Program-made: the position numbers and the translations under genes
Origin: Qipengyuania aurantiaca
GTDB taxonomy: Bacteria > Pseudomonadota > Alphaproteobacteria > Sphingomonadales > Sphingomonadaceae
Length of the DNA stretch: 64,000 bases
Direction: 5' to 3'
NCBI RefSeq assembly: GCF_019711375.1
Contig: NZ_CP081295.1
Coordinates: 868,001-932,000, forward strand
Shown here: in pieces, positions 46,322-56,255 of the stretch
Layout: every line of letters begins with the position of its first letter
Position numbering within the stretch: the stretch's first letter is position 1
The notes under the pieces: model-generated
What the model was told of the DNA's origin: nothing
The model's database searches: none
What the model saw: only the letters and a program-made list of their open reading frames with translations

Positions 46322-48946
46322 ATGGCCGACAAACCCACCCCGATGATGCAGCAATATCTCGCCCTCAAGGAAGAGGCGGGCGAGGCGCTGCTGTTCTACC
46401 GGATGGGCGATTTCTTCGAGCTGTTCTTCGACGATGCCAAGCGTGCCAGCCAGGTCCTGGACATCGCGCTCACGACGCGCGGCGAGCATGGTGGCGAGCC
46501 CGTGCCGATGTGCGGTGTTCCGGTGCATTCGGCAGAAGGCTATCTTGCGCGGCTGATCAAGGGCGGCTGCCGCGTCGCAATCGCCGAGCAGACCGAAACG
46601 CCCGACGAAGCGAAAGAGCGCACCAAGCGCGAAGGCAAGCCGGTGTCCAAGGCGCTGGTGTCGCGCGATATCGTGCGCTTCGTCACCGCCGGCACACTGA
46701 CCGAGGAAGCGCTGCTGGAGCCGCGGCGCGCGAACCTGCTGGTGGCCGTGGCCCCGGTGCGCGACGGGGTGGGTATCGCGGCCTGCGATATCTCGACCGG
46801 GCGGATGGAACTGGAAGAGTGCGATCCCGAACGGCTCGATGCGGCGCTGGCACGGCTCGGGGCGAGCGAAGTCGTGGGGCCGGACGATTGGGAGGACGCG
46901 CCCTTCGATACGATTTCCCGCCCCCGCCACGATTTCCGCAGCGAGGATGGCGAAGTGCGGCTCAAAGCGCTGCATGGCCTCGGCACGCTCGACGGGTTGG
47001 GCGATTTCTCGCGGCCCATGCTGGCCGCCGCGGCGGGTCTGATCGCCTATCTCGACCACGCGGGACGCGGCAAGCTGCCCTTCCTGCTGCCGCCGGTCGC
47101 GCGCGGAATCGGGGCGAATCTCGCAATGGATGCCGCCACGCGCTCGAGCCTCGAGATCCTCGCCGCGCAAAACGGCGGGCGCGAGGGCAGCCTCATTGCC
47201 TGTATCGACCGCTGCGCGACAGGCGCGGGCGCTCGGCAGCTGGCAGAAGACCTCTCAGCCCCGCTCGCCGACCTCGCCGCGATCGAAATGCGTCTTGCGA
47301 GCGTGCAGCATTTCCATGCCGACCCGCTGCTGCGCGCCGATTTGCGCGCCGTGTTGCGGCAGGCACCCGACATCGGACGCGCGCTCGGACGGCTGGTGGC
47401 AGGCCGTGGGAGTCCGCGCGATCTCGGCCAGACCCGCGATGGCCTGTCCGAAGCGCGTCGCGTGCGCGACATGCTCTCCGCCAGCGCAGATCTGCCCCCG
47501 CTCCTCGCCCGCACTATCGATGATCTGGGCGGACACGCCGCGCTGGTCGACCACCTCGCCCGCGCTCTGGTGCCCTCCCCACCGACCGAACGCAGCCAGG
47601 GCGGTTTTATCGCCAGCGGCTACGACCATGCGCTCGACGCGTTGCGCGAAACCAGCGGCAACGCGCGCAAGGCGATTGCGGCGCTCGAAGCGAAATACCG
47701 CGAGGAGACCGCGACCCCCTCACTCAAGATCAAGCACAACAAGGTGCTCGGCTATTTCATCGAAGTGCCCGCCAAGCACGGCGACAAGCTGATGGCGCAG
47801 GACAGCGGCTTCACCCACCGCCAGACCATGGCCGGCGCGGTCCGCTTCAATTCGGTCGGCCTGCACGAGGAAGCCAGCCGCATCGCCGAAGCGGGCGCCC
47901 ATGCGCTGGCCGCCGAGGAATCGCATTTCGAAGAGCTGGTCGGCGAAGTCACCGCCGCGCGCGAGGCGATTGCCGCGACTGCCGCTGCGCTCGCGCGGAT
48001 CGATGTCTCGGCGGCGCTGGCCGAACGCGCGGTCGAAGGCGACTGGGCGCGGCCCGCCATTCTCGACGAACCGTGCCTCGAAGTCAGCGGCGGCCGTCAC
48101 CCCGTGGTGGAGCAGGCATTGGCGAAGACGGGCGAGCGGTTCGTCGCCAACGACTGTTCGCTGGGTTCGGACGACCGGCTTTGGCTGATCGGCGGCCCAA
48201 ATATGGGCGGTAAGTCGACGTTCCTGCGCCAGAACGCGCTCATCATGCTGCTCGCGCAGGCCGGCAGCTTCGTGCCCGCTACCGCGGCGCGCATCGGCAT
48301 TGCCGACCGCCTCTTCAGCCGCGTGGGTGCGTCGGACAATCTGGCGCGCGGGCGCTCGACCTTCATGGTCGAGATGGTCGAGACCGCCGCCATCCTCAGC
48401 CAGGCCACCGACCGCAGCTTCGTCATCCTCGACGAAGTCGGGCGCGGCACTTCGACCTATGACGGTATGGCTCTGGCTTGGGCGGTGGTCGAGGCGGTGC
48501 ACGAACAGCTCAGGTGCCGGTGCCTCTTCGCCACGCACTACCACGAGCTCTCGCGCCTTGCCGAGACCTGCGACTCGCTAAGCCTCCACCACGTGCGCGC
48601 CCGCGAGTGGAAGGGCGACCTCGTGCTCCTGCACGAACTTGCTAAGGGCGCAGCGGATCGCAGCTATGGCCTCTCGGTGGCCAAGCTGGCCGGCGTCCCG
48701 CCGCCGGTAATCAAGCGCGCCAAGGCGGTGCTCGACAGACTGGAGAAGGGCCGCGCCGAAACGGGCGGCCTCGCCGCCGGGCTCGGCGATTTGCCGCTAT
48801 TCGCTGCAACCGCGCAGGCCGAGGAAGAACAATGCGACGCGCTGCGTGAGGCGCTCGAGGCTCTGGATGTCGATGCGCTCTCGCCGCGCGAGGCTCTAGA
48901 CGAGCTCTATCGCCTCAAGGCCGAGGCGGCGAAAAGCCGATCTTAA
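46322..48946 (+). CDS. mutS: DNA mismatch repair protein MutS
   Basis: 874 residues. Mismatch-reading Phe-x-Glu in [12 protein letters not shown] (domain I), connector and clamp regions, and the ATPase core with Walker [39 protein letters not shown] and [10 protein letters not shown]. It finds mispairs after replication. The start is ATG 46322, about 115 bp from maeB on the opposite strand. A small membrane-protein gene follows 24 bases after the stop. Confidence 0.97.
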   Translation: MADKPTPMMQQYLALKEEAGEALLFYRMGDFFELFFDDAKRASQVLDIALTTRGEHGGEPVPMCGVPVHSAEGYLARLIKGGCRVAIAEQTETPDEAKERTKREGKPVSKALVSRDIVRFVTAGTLTEEALLEPRRANLLVAVAPVRDGVGIAACDISTGRMELEECDPERLDAALARLGASEVVGPDDWEDAPFDTISRPRHDFRSEDGEVRLKALHGLGTLDGLGDFSRPMLAAAAGLIAYLDHAGRGKLPFLLPPVARGIGANLAMDAATRSSLEILAAQNGGREGSLIACIDRCATGAGARQLAEDLSAPLADLAAIEMRLASVQHFHADPLLRADLRAVLRQAPDIGRALGRLVAGRGSPRDLGQTRDGLSEARRVRDMLSASADLPPLLARTIDDLGGHAALVDHLARALVPSPPTERSQGGFIASGYDHALDALRETSGNARKAIAALEAKYREETATPSLKIKHNKVLGYFIEVPAKHGDKLMAQDSGFTHRQTMAGAVRFNSVGLHEEASRIAEAGAHALAAEESHFEELVGEVTAAREAIAATAAALARIDVSAALAERAVEGDWARPAILDEPCLEVSGGRHPVVEQALAKTGERFVANDCSLGSDDRLWLIGGPNMGGKSTFLRQNALIMLLAQAGSFVPATAARIGIADRLFSRVGASDNLARGRSTFMVEMVETAAILSQATDRSFVILDEVGRGTSTYDGMALAWAVVEAVHEQLRCRCLFATHYHELSRLAETCDSLSLHHVRAREWKGDLVLLHELAKGAADRSYGLSVAKLAGVPPPVIKRAKAVLDRLEKGRAETGGLAAGLGDLPLFAATAQAEEEQCDALREALEALDVDALSPREALDELYRLKAEAAKSRS

Positions 48947-48970
48947 CCATTGGCGGGGCACAAGGGCCCC

Positions 48971-49354
48971 ATGAACCTGCGCTCGACTCTCATCGGGATG
49001 TTTCTGATCGTCGCCCTGTGCGGCGGCAGCCTCTATGCGCTGCAAAGCTATTTCAGCCGCGAGAGCCAGATGCGAAACGCCGAGCGGGCTTTCCTGACCA
49101 GCCATGAGGCCAAGGCCGCTCCGCCACGTGCGGCCCCGAAGACTTCGACGCCGCAGCCTGCCCAAGTCTCGTGGGACCTGCCGGAAGACACGGTCGCGGG
49201 GGTCGAAACAGCGGCGGACGACCAGCCCCTGACCCTCGATGCGTGGTATGCCTCTGCCGGCAGCAATGAGGGCCCGGTCGATCCGACACCCGTCGACAAA
49301 AGCTACCTCATCAACACCGCCGAACCCTATTCGGACGGCGAACCCATCGGTTAG
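48971..49354 (+). CDS. Single-TM protein of unknown function
   Basis: 127 residues from ATG 48971, preceded by AAGGG. One N-terminal membrane helix (about 5-25, IGMFLIVALCGGSLYALQSYF region), a short charged segment, then a Pro/Ala/Thr-rich, low-complexity periplasmic part with SWDLPEDTVAGVE and SYLINTAEPYSDGEPIG. It looks like an anchored, partly disordered protein. No family recognised. It lies 24 bases after mutS; the DUF202 gene follows. Confidence 0.72.
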   Translation: MNLRSTLIGMFLIVALCGGSLYALQSYFSRESQMRNAERAFLTSHEAKAAPPRAAPKTSTPQPAQVSWDLPEDTVAGVETAADDQPLTLDAWYASAGSNEGPVDPTPVDKSYLINTAEPYSDGEPIG

Positions 49355-49392
49355 TTTTGGAACCGCTGCTTCGCTAACCCGCTTAGAGGGGC

Positions 49393-49803
49393 ATGGCCGA
49401 GGACGATCCCGAAGACGAACGCGACCGGAGCACCCAGTGGGCGGAGTTCCGCACCGATCTGGCCGAGGACCGCAACATCATGGCGATGGAGCGCACCTTC
49501 GCCGGATGGATGCGCACCGCCTTTGCGGCCATCGGCATCGGCCTGGGTTTTCGCGCGGTGTTCGGCGAGTTCGAGCCGCCGTGGCTTGCCAAGGCGGTGG
49601 CCACGCTCTTCATCATCGGCGGCGGCTGGCTCGCCATTACAGCCGAAAGGCGCGCCTGCAGAACCATGACGCGCCTCGATTCCCATCAATATGAGGGGAT
49701 TTCCCGACCGAATTTCCGGATCATGGCCTTCGCCGTGGCGACCGGCTCGGCGGTGCTCACGGCGGGGCTATGGATCCTGAATGACGGCGATATTGCCGGC
49801 TGA
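49393..49803 (+). CDS. DUF202 family membrane protein (YidH-like)
   Basis: 136 residues. A charged N-terminus with the family core FRTDLAEDRNIMAMERTFAGWMRTAFA, then three membrane segments (about 40-57, 64-82, 108-128). DUF202 proteins are small inner-membrane proteins of unknown role. Its stop codon is immediately followed by that of the convergent gene (TGA then TCA, an 8-base palindrome CTGATCAG). Confidence 0.85.
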   Translation: MAEDDPEDERDRSTQWAEFRTDLAEDRNIMAMERTFAGWMRTAFAAIGIGLGFRAVFGEFEPPWLAKAVATLFIIGGGWLAITAERRACRTMTRLDSHQYEGISRPNFRIMAFAVATGSAVLTAGLWILNDGDIAG

Positions 49804-50163
49804 TCAGTCGTTTTCGTTGGGCAGGTCGGGGTCGACTTCGTTCTTCTTGCCGTACTTGCCTTCGTTATCATCGTGGTTGGGCTCGCCGCGATAGGCGTTC
49901 ATGTCGATCCGGCCCGAGCTTTCCATGTCGCGCATGTGATCGACGGTGTCCTGCGTGGAATCGCCCATTAGGCCCGACGAATTGTCGCCCTTCACGCTTT
50001 CGGTCGGCGAACCGGCGCTGCCGCGTTCCTGCGCCTGCTCGGCCACTTCCTGTGCCTGGCTGCGGTGATCGTCCTGTTCGTCGTTATGCGTTTCGGGCGC
50101 GAGGCCCGACTGGCGCGCTTCTTGGCTTTTGCCGACAGGGGTGTTGGTATTGATGTCGCTCAT
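49804..50163 (-). CDS. Hydrophilic, disordered small protein of unknown function
   Basis: 119 residues, nearly all polar: Asp, Asn, Glu, Gln, Ser, Lys and Gly, with no predicted membrane or signal segment. Composition recalls stress or hydrophilin-like proteins, but no family is recognised. Contains a Met-rich bit (DHMRDMESSGRIDMNAYRGEP) and a charged end. It lies 53 bases downstream of hbd on the same strand, and starts after a GGAGAA. Function not inferable. Confidence 0.7.
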   Translation of the reverse strand: MSDINTNTPVGKSQEARQSGLAPETHNDEQDDHRSQAQEVAEQAQERGSAGSPTESVKGDNSSGLMGDSTQDTVDHMRDMESSGRIDMNAYRGEPNHDDNEGKYGKKNEVDPDLPNEND

Positions 50164-50216
50164 GGCGGAAAATTCTCCTTTCCACCTGAACGGCCAGCAC
50201 GCCGGGGGCGTTCCCG

Positions 50217-51089
50217 TCAGCGCGTCGGCTGGGGCTCCTCGCCCGAATAGTCGTAGAAGCCGCGCCCCGTCTTGCGCCCGAGCCAGCCGGCCTCGACATA
50301 TTTCACCAGCAGCGGCGCAGGCCGGTACTTGGTGTCGCGGGTGGTCTTGTAGAGCACCATCAGGATGTCGAGACAGGTGTCGAGGCCGACGAAATCGGCC
50401 AGTTGCAGCGGCCCCATCGGGTGGTTGAGGCCGAGGCGGCAGCCCTTGTCGATGTCCTCGATACCCGCGGTCGACTGGCCGAGCACGAAGACCGCCTCGT
50501 TGATCATCGGCAAGAGGATGCGGTTGACGACGAAGCCGGGCTCGTCCTGGCTCAGCACCACTTCCTTGCCCAGCGCCTCGGCAAACGCCTTGGTGCGATC
50601 GGTCGTGGTCGCGGAGGTCGCGAGGCCAGGGATGACCTCGATCAGGCCCATCACCGGCACGGGGTTGAAGAAATGGAGGCCGATGAAGCGCGCCGGATCG
50701 GGCGAATAATTGGCCATGCGCGTGATCGGGATCGAGCTCGTGTTCGACGCCATGATCGCATCGGCGCCGAGCTTTTCGCCCACTTTCTCGAAGATCGCCT
50801 GCTTGATCTCTTCCTTCTCGGTCGCCGCTTCGATGATGAACTCGGCCTCGGTCATGCGCTCGTAGTCGCCGACCGGGGTGATGCGCTTCATCGCAGCTTC
50901 GGCGTCGGCGATCTCGATCTTGCCGCGACCGACCAGCTTGCCGAGCGCCTTGTCGATCCCGGCGACCGATTTTTCGGCCACCTCGAGGCTGACGTCGGCC
51001 AGCAGCACGTCCATGCCGTGCTGGGCGATCGTCTGCGCGATGCCCGAACCCATCTGGCCCGCGCCGATAATGGCGATCGTCTTGCTCAT
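50217..51089 (-). CDS. hbd: 3-hydroxybutyryl-CoA dehydrogenase
   Basis: 290 residues from ATG 51089 (AAGGAA upstream); a frame extension to 51116 is not family-like. NAD-binding [11 protein letters not shown], then [16 protein letters not shown] and the C-terminal domain with [19 protein letters not shown] and FYDYSGEEP. It interconverts acetoacetyl-CoA and 3-hydroxybutyryl-CoA, fitting the scoAB genes in the same window. The cobalamin adenosyltransferase gene lies 60 bases upstream on the same strand. Confidence 0.95.
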   Translation of the reverse strand: MSKTIAIIGAGQMGSGIAQTIAQHGMDVLLADVSLEVAEKSVAGIDKALGKLVGRGKIEIADAEAAMKRITPVGDYERMTEAEFIIEAATEKEEIKQAIFEKVGEKLGADAIMASNTSSIPITRMANYSPDPARFIGLHFFNPVPVMGLIEVIPGLATSATTTDRTKAFAEALGKEVVLSQDEPGFVVNRILLPMINEAVFVLGQSTAGIEDIDKGCRLGLNHPMGPLQLADFVGLDTCLDILMVLYKTTRDTKYRPAPLLVKYVEAGWLGRKTGRGFYDYSGEEPQPTR

Positions 51090-51149
51090 CGAGAAATTCC
51101 TTCGCATGTGCAGCAAAGCGCGCCGTCTAGCGAAGGCAGGAGGGGCTGG

Positions 51150-51728
51150 CTAGCGGTTAGCGCCCGGAATCCACTTCACATCGCCCTTGCCGCCATCGTT
51201 GGCAACGCGGGCGAGGACGAAGAGGTAATCGGAAAGGCGGTTGATGTAAGCCAGCGCCTGCGGGTTGGTCGCATCCACACTCGCCATTTCGGTCATCGCG
51301 CGCTCGGCACGGCGAACGGCGGCGCGGGCGACGTGGAGCCGTGCCGCCGCTTCGCTGCCGCCGGGAAGGATAAAGCTGGTAAGAGGTTCGAGGCCCTCGT
51401 TGAGCGCGTCGATCGCGCTCTCGAGCCAGTCGACCTGCGCCGAGACGATCCGGAGCACCATTTCGGACGGCGCGAAATCCTCGTCCTCGCCCGCCGGCGT
51501 CGCTAGGTCGGCACCGAGGTCGAAAAGGTCGTTCTGGATGCGGAAGAGCGGCTCTGCGTGGTCGCTACCCGCGCACGCGACGGCGGCCAGGCCGAGCGCG
51601 GAATTCGCCTCGTCCACTACGCCGATCGCCTCCATCCGCGCGGCGTGCTTGGGTAGGCGCGAGCCGTCGACGAGGCCCGTGGTCCCATCGTCACCCGTGC
51701 GGGTGTAAATCTTGTTCAGCTTGACCAC
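51150..51728 (-). CDS. ATP:cob(I)alamin adenosyltransferase, PduO type
   Basis: 192 residues from a GTG at 51728 with GAGG nearby; the longer open frame beyond is not conserved-looking. Motifs: KIYTRTGDDGTTGLVDGSR (ATP site) and FILPGGSEAAARLHVARAAVRRAER (cobalamin side). It makes adenosylcobalamin, cofactor of enzymes such as methylmalonyl-CoA mutase, not encoded here. The twin-TM gene upstream and hbd downstream form a recurrent alphaproteobacterial neighbourhood. Confidence 0.93.
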   Translation of the reverse strand: MVKLNKIYTRTGDDGTTGLVDGSRLPKHAARMEAIGVVDEANSALGLAAVACAGSDHAEPLFRIQNDLFDLGADLATPAGEDEDFAPSEMVLRIVSAQVDWLESAIDALNEGLEPLTSFILPGGSEAAARLHVARAAVRRAERAMTEMASVDATNPQALAYINRLSDYLFVLARVANDGGKGDVKWIPGANR

Positions 51729-51742
51729 GCGTATGCCTCGCG

Positions 51743-51973
51743 TCAGTTCGCCACGGCGAGCATGACGGCGATGACCATGATCGCGACCGCCTGCCATTTG
51801 ACGCGGGCCATCATCGCCTTGTTCTGCTTCAATTGCATATCGGTGGCGTCGACCTGCTGGCCGCTTTCCAGATCGACCTTGGTGCTTTTCAGGAACGCGA
51901 CCACGCCGCGAACGAGGGAGACGACCACCATGACCATGGCGGCGAGCAGGATGATGATGAAGACTGTGTTCAT
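51743..51973 (-). CDS. Twin-transmembrane (HIG1-like) small protein
   Basis: 76 residues: two membrane helices (about 2-27 and 59-75) around a polar loop with QLKQNKAMMARVKWQ, which resembles the HIG1/RCF1-type motif. Such proteins are linked to cytochrome oxidase in mitochondria and some bacteria, so a respiratory role is possible but unproven. It starts 9 bases from the gluQRS stop and precedes the adenosyltransferase gene by 14 bases, so these genes may be cotranscribed. Confidence 0.8.
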   Translation of the reverse strand: MNTVFIIILLAAMVMVVVSLVRGVVAFLKSTKVDLESGQQVDATDMQLKQNKAMMARVKWQAVAIMVIAVMLAVAN

Positions 51974-51982
51974 GACGCCAAT

Positions 51983-52813
51983 CTAGGCACTCGCCAGCGT
52001 AATTCCAGCGGGGAATTCGCAGCCACGCAGTTGCTCTGCCAGCGCGAGGCCGTCCTCGCCCGCCTTGCGCCTGTCCGCGAGGCTGGGCGAATTGCGGCGC
52101 TTGGCCAGCTTTTCGCCATCCGCCCCGATGAGGATCGGATGGTGGTGCCATATCGGCACCGGCAAGCCGAGCAATTCCTGCAGCACGCGGTGGATATGCG
52201 TCATGGCGAAGAGGTCCTGCCCGCGCGTGACCAGCGTGACACCGTCGGCGGCATCGTCGAGCGTGGCGGCAAGGTGGTAGCTCGCCGGCGCGTCCTTGCG
52301 CACCAGCACGACGTCGCCAAAGGCGCGCGGATCGGCGATCTGGGTGCCGTTGGTCTCGTCTTCCCAGAAGAGCTCGCCCAGTTCCGCCATGGCGCGGTCG
52401 ACATCCAGCCGCAGGGCGACGGGTTTCTCGGGATCGAGCACCCGCCCCTTGCAGGTGCCGGGATAAATCGCGCCTTCCGGACCCAGCCGCGGCTCCAGCG
52501 CCATGATGTCCTTGCGCGTGCAGGTGCAGGGATAAAGCAGGCCGCGATGAATGAGGTCGCTTGCCACCTTCTCGTAGGACGCGAGCCGGGTCGATTGCGC
52601 GGGGACTTCTTCCCAATCGAGGCCGAGCCAGGCGAGGTCTTCGCGAAACTCGTCGGGCTTGTCCGCCAGCGAGCGTTCGCCGTCGATATCCTCGATCCGC
52701 AACAGGAATTTCCCGCCCCGTTCCTTCGCCAAATCGTGCGCGGTCACGGCCGAAAAGGCGTGCCCCAGATGCAGCGAACCGTTCGGACTGGGAGCAAAGC
52801 GCGTGACCACCAT
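51983..52813 (-). CDS. gluQRS: Glutamyl-Q tRNA(Asp) synthetase
   Basis: 276 residues. Class I fold without the anticodon-binding domain, shorter than GltX (about 470). HIGH-type motif SLHLGHA, KMSKS-type motif KLAKRR, and the TRFAPSPNGSLHLGHA start. CTCTRKD may be the zinc-binding cluster. It attaches Glu to queuosine in tRNA(Asp). Starts at ATG 52813; the twin-TM gene follows after 9 bases. Confidence 0.93.
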   Translation of the reverse strand: MVVTRFAPSPNGSLHLGHAFSAVTAHDLAKERGGKFLLRIEDIDGERSLADKPDEFREDLAWLGLDWEEVPAQSTRLASYEKVASDLIHRGLLYPCTCTRKDIMALEPRLGPEGAIYPGTCKGRVLDPEKPVALRLDVDRAMAELGELFWEDETNGTQIADPRAFGDVVLVRKDAPASYHLAATLDDAADGVTLVTRGQDLFAMTHIHRVLQELLGLPVPIWHHHPILIGADGEKLAKRRNSPSLADRRKAGEDGLALAEQLRGCEFPAGITLASA

Positions 52814-52942
52814 GGGCGCCTCCTACGCGCCTCTTTGTGGATATGCACGGGATAAGACTGTGGATAGCCGGTTGGTAACAGTCTTGACGCTTTGCCATGC
52901 AAATGGATGTGTAAGGGACAAGAGTATCGGGAGGGACGCGTA

Positions 52943-53551
52943 GTGTTCAGGGCCGAACTGCTTGAGAGAGCCGCACGGTTTCGCAGCGCCGAGGACGATC
53001 CGACGCGCAATCTGCAGAGCTGCCCCAGCCTGGTGCTGAACGCGGACTACACCCCACTGTCCTATTACCCGCTGAGCCTGTGGCCCTGGCAGACCGCGAT
53101 CAAGGCGATCTTCCTCGACCGGGTGGACGTGATCGCGACCTACGATCGCGAGGTCCATTCGCCCAATCTCGACATGAAGATCCCCAGCGTGATCGCGCTA
53201 AAGCAATATGTGCGCCCGAGCGAATTTCCGGCCTTCACGCGCTTCAACCTGTTCCTGCGCGACCGCTTCGCCTGCCAGTTCTGCGGCGACCAGAGCAATC
53301 TGACCTTCGACCATGTCGTGCCCCGCCGACTGGGCGGCAAGACAACCTGGGAGAACATCGCCACCGCCTGCGCGCCCTGCAACATGAAGAAGGGCGGCCG
53401 CACACCGAAGCAGGCGGGTATGCAGCTTTACGCCGAGCCGATCCGCCCCACGCACTGGCAGTTGCAGCAGCACGGCAAGCAGTTCCCGCCCAATTACTTG
53501 CACGAAACCTGGCGCGACTGGCTCTATTGGGACATCGAGCTGGAGGAATAG
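52943..53551 (+). CDS. HNH endonuclease family protein
   Basis: 202 residues from the GTG at 52943, which has GGAGGG 8 bases upstream; an in-frame ATG at 52907 is an alternative. The C-terminal half is an HNH nuclease with zinc pairs CQFCGDQ and CAPCNMKKG around TFDHVVPRRLGG and the NIATAC Asn. The N-terminal part (LNADYTPLSYYPLSLWPWQ) is conserved in a widespread bacterial group of chromosomal HNH proteins of unknown role, not tied to a restriction or mobile system here. Confidence 0.9.
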   Translation: MFRAELLERAARFRSAEDDPTRNLQSCPSLVLNADYTPLSYYPLSLWPWQTAIKAIFLDRVDVIATYDREVHSPNLDMKIPSVIALKQYVRPSEFPAFTRFNLFLRDRFACQFCGDQSNLTFDHVVPRRLGGKTTWENIATACAPCNMKKGGRTPKQAGMQLYAEPIRPTHWQLQQHGKQFPPNYLHETWRDWLYWDIELEE

Positions 53552-53731
53552 CCCCTCTGTTGCCCGAATACCGCGCGAAATCGTGGCGGTTACCTCCTGT
53601 TAGGTGACATTCTCGCAACTATGGCAACAATTTGGCGTCACCAGCACAAACGCAATCGACATGGTCGATTTCGCAAGTAAAAAAGCTGCCAGCCTCAATC
53701 CAGAGGCAGGGATCGTTCTACAGGGGACTCT

Positions 53732-54301
53732 ATGAACAAGTTTATTGCCGCTTTCGCGGCTGTTTCCGCTATCGGCCTTTCGGGTTGCGCCACCGTCGTC
53801 AACGGCCCGAACCTCGACTATGTCGTCGACACTACGCCCGATGGTGCCGCAGTAACTTTCCTCGACGGCCGCACCTGCGTCACGCCGTGCGAACTGGTCA
53901 TGCCGCGCAAGGATTCGAGCCGCGTCGACATCGTTCGCGAAGGCTATGAGCCGACCTACGTCCTGCTCTGGAGCAAGTCGGGTGCTTCGACCTTCGGCAA
54001 CATCCTGCTGGGCGGCGGCATCGGCGCCGCCGTCGATGCCGGCAATGGCTCGAACCGCTTCCTCTCGCCGCGTCCGCTGATCGTGCGCCTCGCGCCGCTC
54101 GGTTCGGGCGAAGAAGCCGTCCTGCTCGACAAGAAGGGCGAAGTCATCATGACCGTGGCCGAGCACAACGCCGAAGCTTACGAAAAGGTCGCCAAGCAGA
54201 TCGGCGATGCGGCTGGCGAAGCTCCGGGCACCGTGACCGCCGAAGCGGAAGCCGAAGAAGTGGCTGTCGAAGAAGCCGCAGAAGAAGCTGCCACCAACTA
54301 A
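53732..54301 (+). CDS. PEGA-type lipoprotein
   Basis: 189 residues. Lipobox LSGC (Cys19). The mature N-terminal half has a short beta domain with VVDTTPDGAAVTFLDGRTCVTPCELVMPR in parts, the pattern of PEGA-like carbohydrate-binding or surface domains, plus a Gly-rich stretch (FGNILLGGGIGAAVD) that may contact membrane. The C-terminal 40 residues are Ala/Glu-rich, like the small lipoprotein at 8060. Surface or periplasmic; function unknown. A 180-bp leader precedes it and a terminator follows. Confidence 0.82.
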   Translation: MNKFIAAFAAVSAIGLSGCATVVNGPNLDYVVDTTPDGAAVTFLDGRTCVTPCELVMPRKDSSRVDIVREGYEPTYVLLWSKSGASTFGNILLGGGIGAAVDAGNGSNRFLSPRPLIVRLAPLGSGEEAVLLDKKGEVIMTVAEHNAEAYEKVAKQIGDAAGEAPGTVTAEAEAEEVAVEEAAEEAATN

Positions 54302-54338
54302 GCAGCGGGCGGGGCTTCTCCCCGCGCGAAACAACAAG

Positions 54339-54371
54339 GCCCGGAGGCGCTACGGCACCTCCGGGCTTTTT
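54339..54371 (+). terminator. Rho-independent terminator of the PEGA lipoprotein gene
   Basis: 9-bp stem GCCCGGAGG (54339-54347) with CCTCCGGGC (54358-54366), then TTTTT. A second hairpin (GCGGGG/CCCCGC, about 54309-54324) sits just before it. Lies between this gene and the convergent kynU. Confidence 0.9.
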
Positions 54372-54382
54372 CATTACTCCGC

Positions 54383-55615
54383 TCAGGTAACGGCGGCGCG
54401 TTCCTGGAAGGCGGCGTCCCGATATTCGCCGCTCTCGATGACCTCGGCGAGATGCCGCGCGGCTTCCGCCATGTCGGCGAAACGCAAATAGGCGGGCGCA
54501 AAGCCGAAGCGAAGGATGTCGGGATCGCGGAAGTCGCCGATCACGCCGCGCGCGATGAGAGCCTGGCAGATCGCGTAGGCCTCCTCGTGGCGGAAGGACA
54601 GCTGGCTGCCCCGCTGCGCCGGGTCGGTCGGGCTGACGAGTTCGAGATCCAGGCCCCGTTCGGCAAGGCACTGGCGGAAAAATTCGGACAGCTTCTGCGA
54701 CTTGGCGTAAAGGTTTTCGACGCCGATCTCGGCGATGAGGTCAACGCCGACCTCCAGCGCGGACAGGCCGAGGATTCCGGGCGTGCCGCAGAGCAGGCGT
54801 TCGATGCCGGGCGCGGGCGTGTAATCGTCGCTGAAGGCGAAGGGCGCTGCGTGGCCCATCCAGCCGCTGAGGGGTTGCTGTGCGGCCTCTAGGTGCCGTT
54901 CTGCGACAAAGGCGTAAGCGGGCGCTCCGGGACCTCCGTTCAGGTACTTGTAGCCGCAGCCGACCGCGAAATCGGCCTCGCAACCGTTGAGGTCCACCGG
55001 CAGCGCGCCGCCTGAATGCGAGAGGTCCCACAGCACCAGAGCGCCGGCTGCATGGGCGGCCCGGGTGAGCTCAACCATATCGAAAAGTTCGCCGGTCTTG
55101 TAGTGCGCATGGGTGAGCAGCAGCAGCGCCACGTCCTCATCGAGCGCCGCAAGAAGTTGCTCGCGCGCGGCCAGCCGCCGGGTCGCAAGCCCTTGGCTTT
55201 CGAGCCCCTGGATCATGTAGATATCGGTCGGAAAATTGCCCGGCTCGCTCAGCACGACCTTGCGGCCGGGACGCCCGCTTTTAGATTGAAGGGCGAGCGC
55301 GGCGGAAATGAGCTTGAACAGGTTCACCGAAACGCTGTCGGCGACGATCACCTCATGCGGCTGTGCGCCGATAAGCGGAGCGATCTTGCCCCCCACCTTG
55401 GCGGGAAGGTCGATCCAGCCCGCCGTGTTCCAGCTACGGATGAGATCGCGGCCCCATTCCTCGCGCAACACTTCCTCCAGCCGTCCGGCCGTCGCCTTGG
55501 GCAGGCAGCCGAGCGAATTGCCGTCGAGATAGATCATGCCCTCGGGCAGGTCGAAGCGCTCGCGATAAACCGCCAGCGGATCGCCCGCATCGAGCACCTG
55601 CGCGCGGTCAAGCAT
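54383..55615 (-). CDS. kynU: Kynureninase
   Basis: 410 residues from ATG 55615. PLP enzyme with IYLDGNSLGCLPKAT, WDLSHSGGALPVDL (Asp to PLP ring), and the Schiff-base Lys in GCGYKYLNGGPGAPAY. It cleaves kynurenine to anthranilate and alanine. The start overlaps the end of kynB by 8 bases. Third step gene of the tryptophan-to-anthranilate pathway; kynA and kynB are immediately upstream. No anthranilate catabolic genes are seen in the window. Confidence 0.96.
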   Translation of the reverse strand: MLDRAQVLDAGDPLAVYRERFDLPEGMIYLDGNSLGCLPKATAGRLEEVLREEWGRDLIRSWNTAGWIDLPAKVGGKIAPLIGAQPHEVIVADSVSVNLFKLISAALALQSKSGRPGRKVVLSEPGNFPTDIYMIQGLESQGLATRRLAAREQLLAALDEDVALLLLTHAHYKTGELFDMVELTRAAHAAGALVLWDLSHSGGALPVDLNGCEADFAVGCGYKYLNGGPGAPAYAFVAERHLEAAQQPLSGWMGHAAPFAFSDDYTPAPGIERLLCGTPGILGLSALEVGVDLIAEIGVENLYAKSQKLSEFFRQCLAERGLDLELVSPTDPAQRGSQLSFRHEEAYAICQALIARGVIGDFRDPDILRFGFAPAYLRFADMAEAARHLAEVIESGEYRDAAFQERAAVT

Positions 55616-56255
55616 CGAGCAGCTCCCGCAGGATCGCGCGGCACAGCCCCGCGTCGCCGCCGCCAACCTTCAATGGCAGGGCGATGAGTTCGTAGCGCCC
55701 TTCCGCCACGTCATCGAGGACCAGCCCTTCGAGAATGCGCATATCGTGTTTGAGCACCGCGTGATGCGCGTCCATCGTCTTGCTCTCCTGCGGGTCGACG
55801 CTCGGCGCGTCGGTGCCGATCAGCTTCACGCCCTGCAGCGCCAGCCACTCCACCGTCTCGGCGGCAATCGGCAGCCAGTCGCTGCGCCATTGCTCGTGCG
55901 GGAAGGCATCCCAGGTGCGGAAAAGGACGCGGTCGACGCTCTCGATATGTGGGAGGTCGGCGACATCGACCTCGCCCGACACGCCGCGCGCATCGACCAC
56001 GAGACAGGTCCCGATATAGGGATCGAGCTCCATTCCGGCGGCGTCCAGCCCGTCTTCGGCATAATGCAGCGGTGCATCGGCATGGGTGCCGGAATGCGTG
56101 CTCATGGTCATGCGGCCGACGTTGACCGGCGAGCCTTCGTCCATCCGCCATGTCCGCTCGAACGCGAATTCGGTATCGCCCGGCCATACGGGCAAGCCCG
56201 GACGCAGGACCTGGCTGATGTCCCAGATCCGGCGGCTGCTTTTCCAGCTGCTCAC
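55608..56255 (-). CDS. kynB: Kynurenine formamidase (arylformamidase)
   Basis: 215 residues starting at the GTG at 56255 that overlaps the kynA stop (GTGA). The metal-binding signature THSGTHADAPLHY and VLFRTWDAF match the cyclase-like KynB family. Hydrolyses N-formylkynurenine to kynurenine. The longer open frame reaching 56516 is in kynA and not family-like. Overlaps both neighbours, so kynA-kynB-kynU are translationally coupled. Confidence 0.95.
   Translation of the reverse strand: MSSWKSSRRIWDISQVLRPGLPVWPGDTEFAFERTWRMDEGSPVNVGRMTMSTHSGTHADAPLHYAEDGLDAAGMELDPYIGTCLVVDARGVSGEVDVADLPHIESVDRVLFRTWDAFPHEQWRSDWLPIAAETVEWLALQGVKLIGTDAPSVDPQESKTMDAHHAVLKHDMRILEGLVLDDVAEGRYELIALPLKVGGGDAGLCRAILRELLDA

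Noticed and set aside
52892..53551. HNH gene as part of a restriction or phage defence system
   Set aside because: No methylase, helicase or phage gene nearby; its N-terminal domain matches the common chromosomal HNH group.
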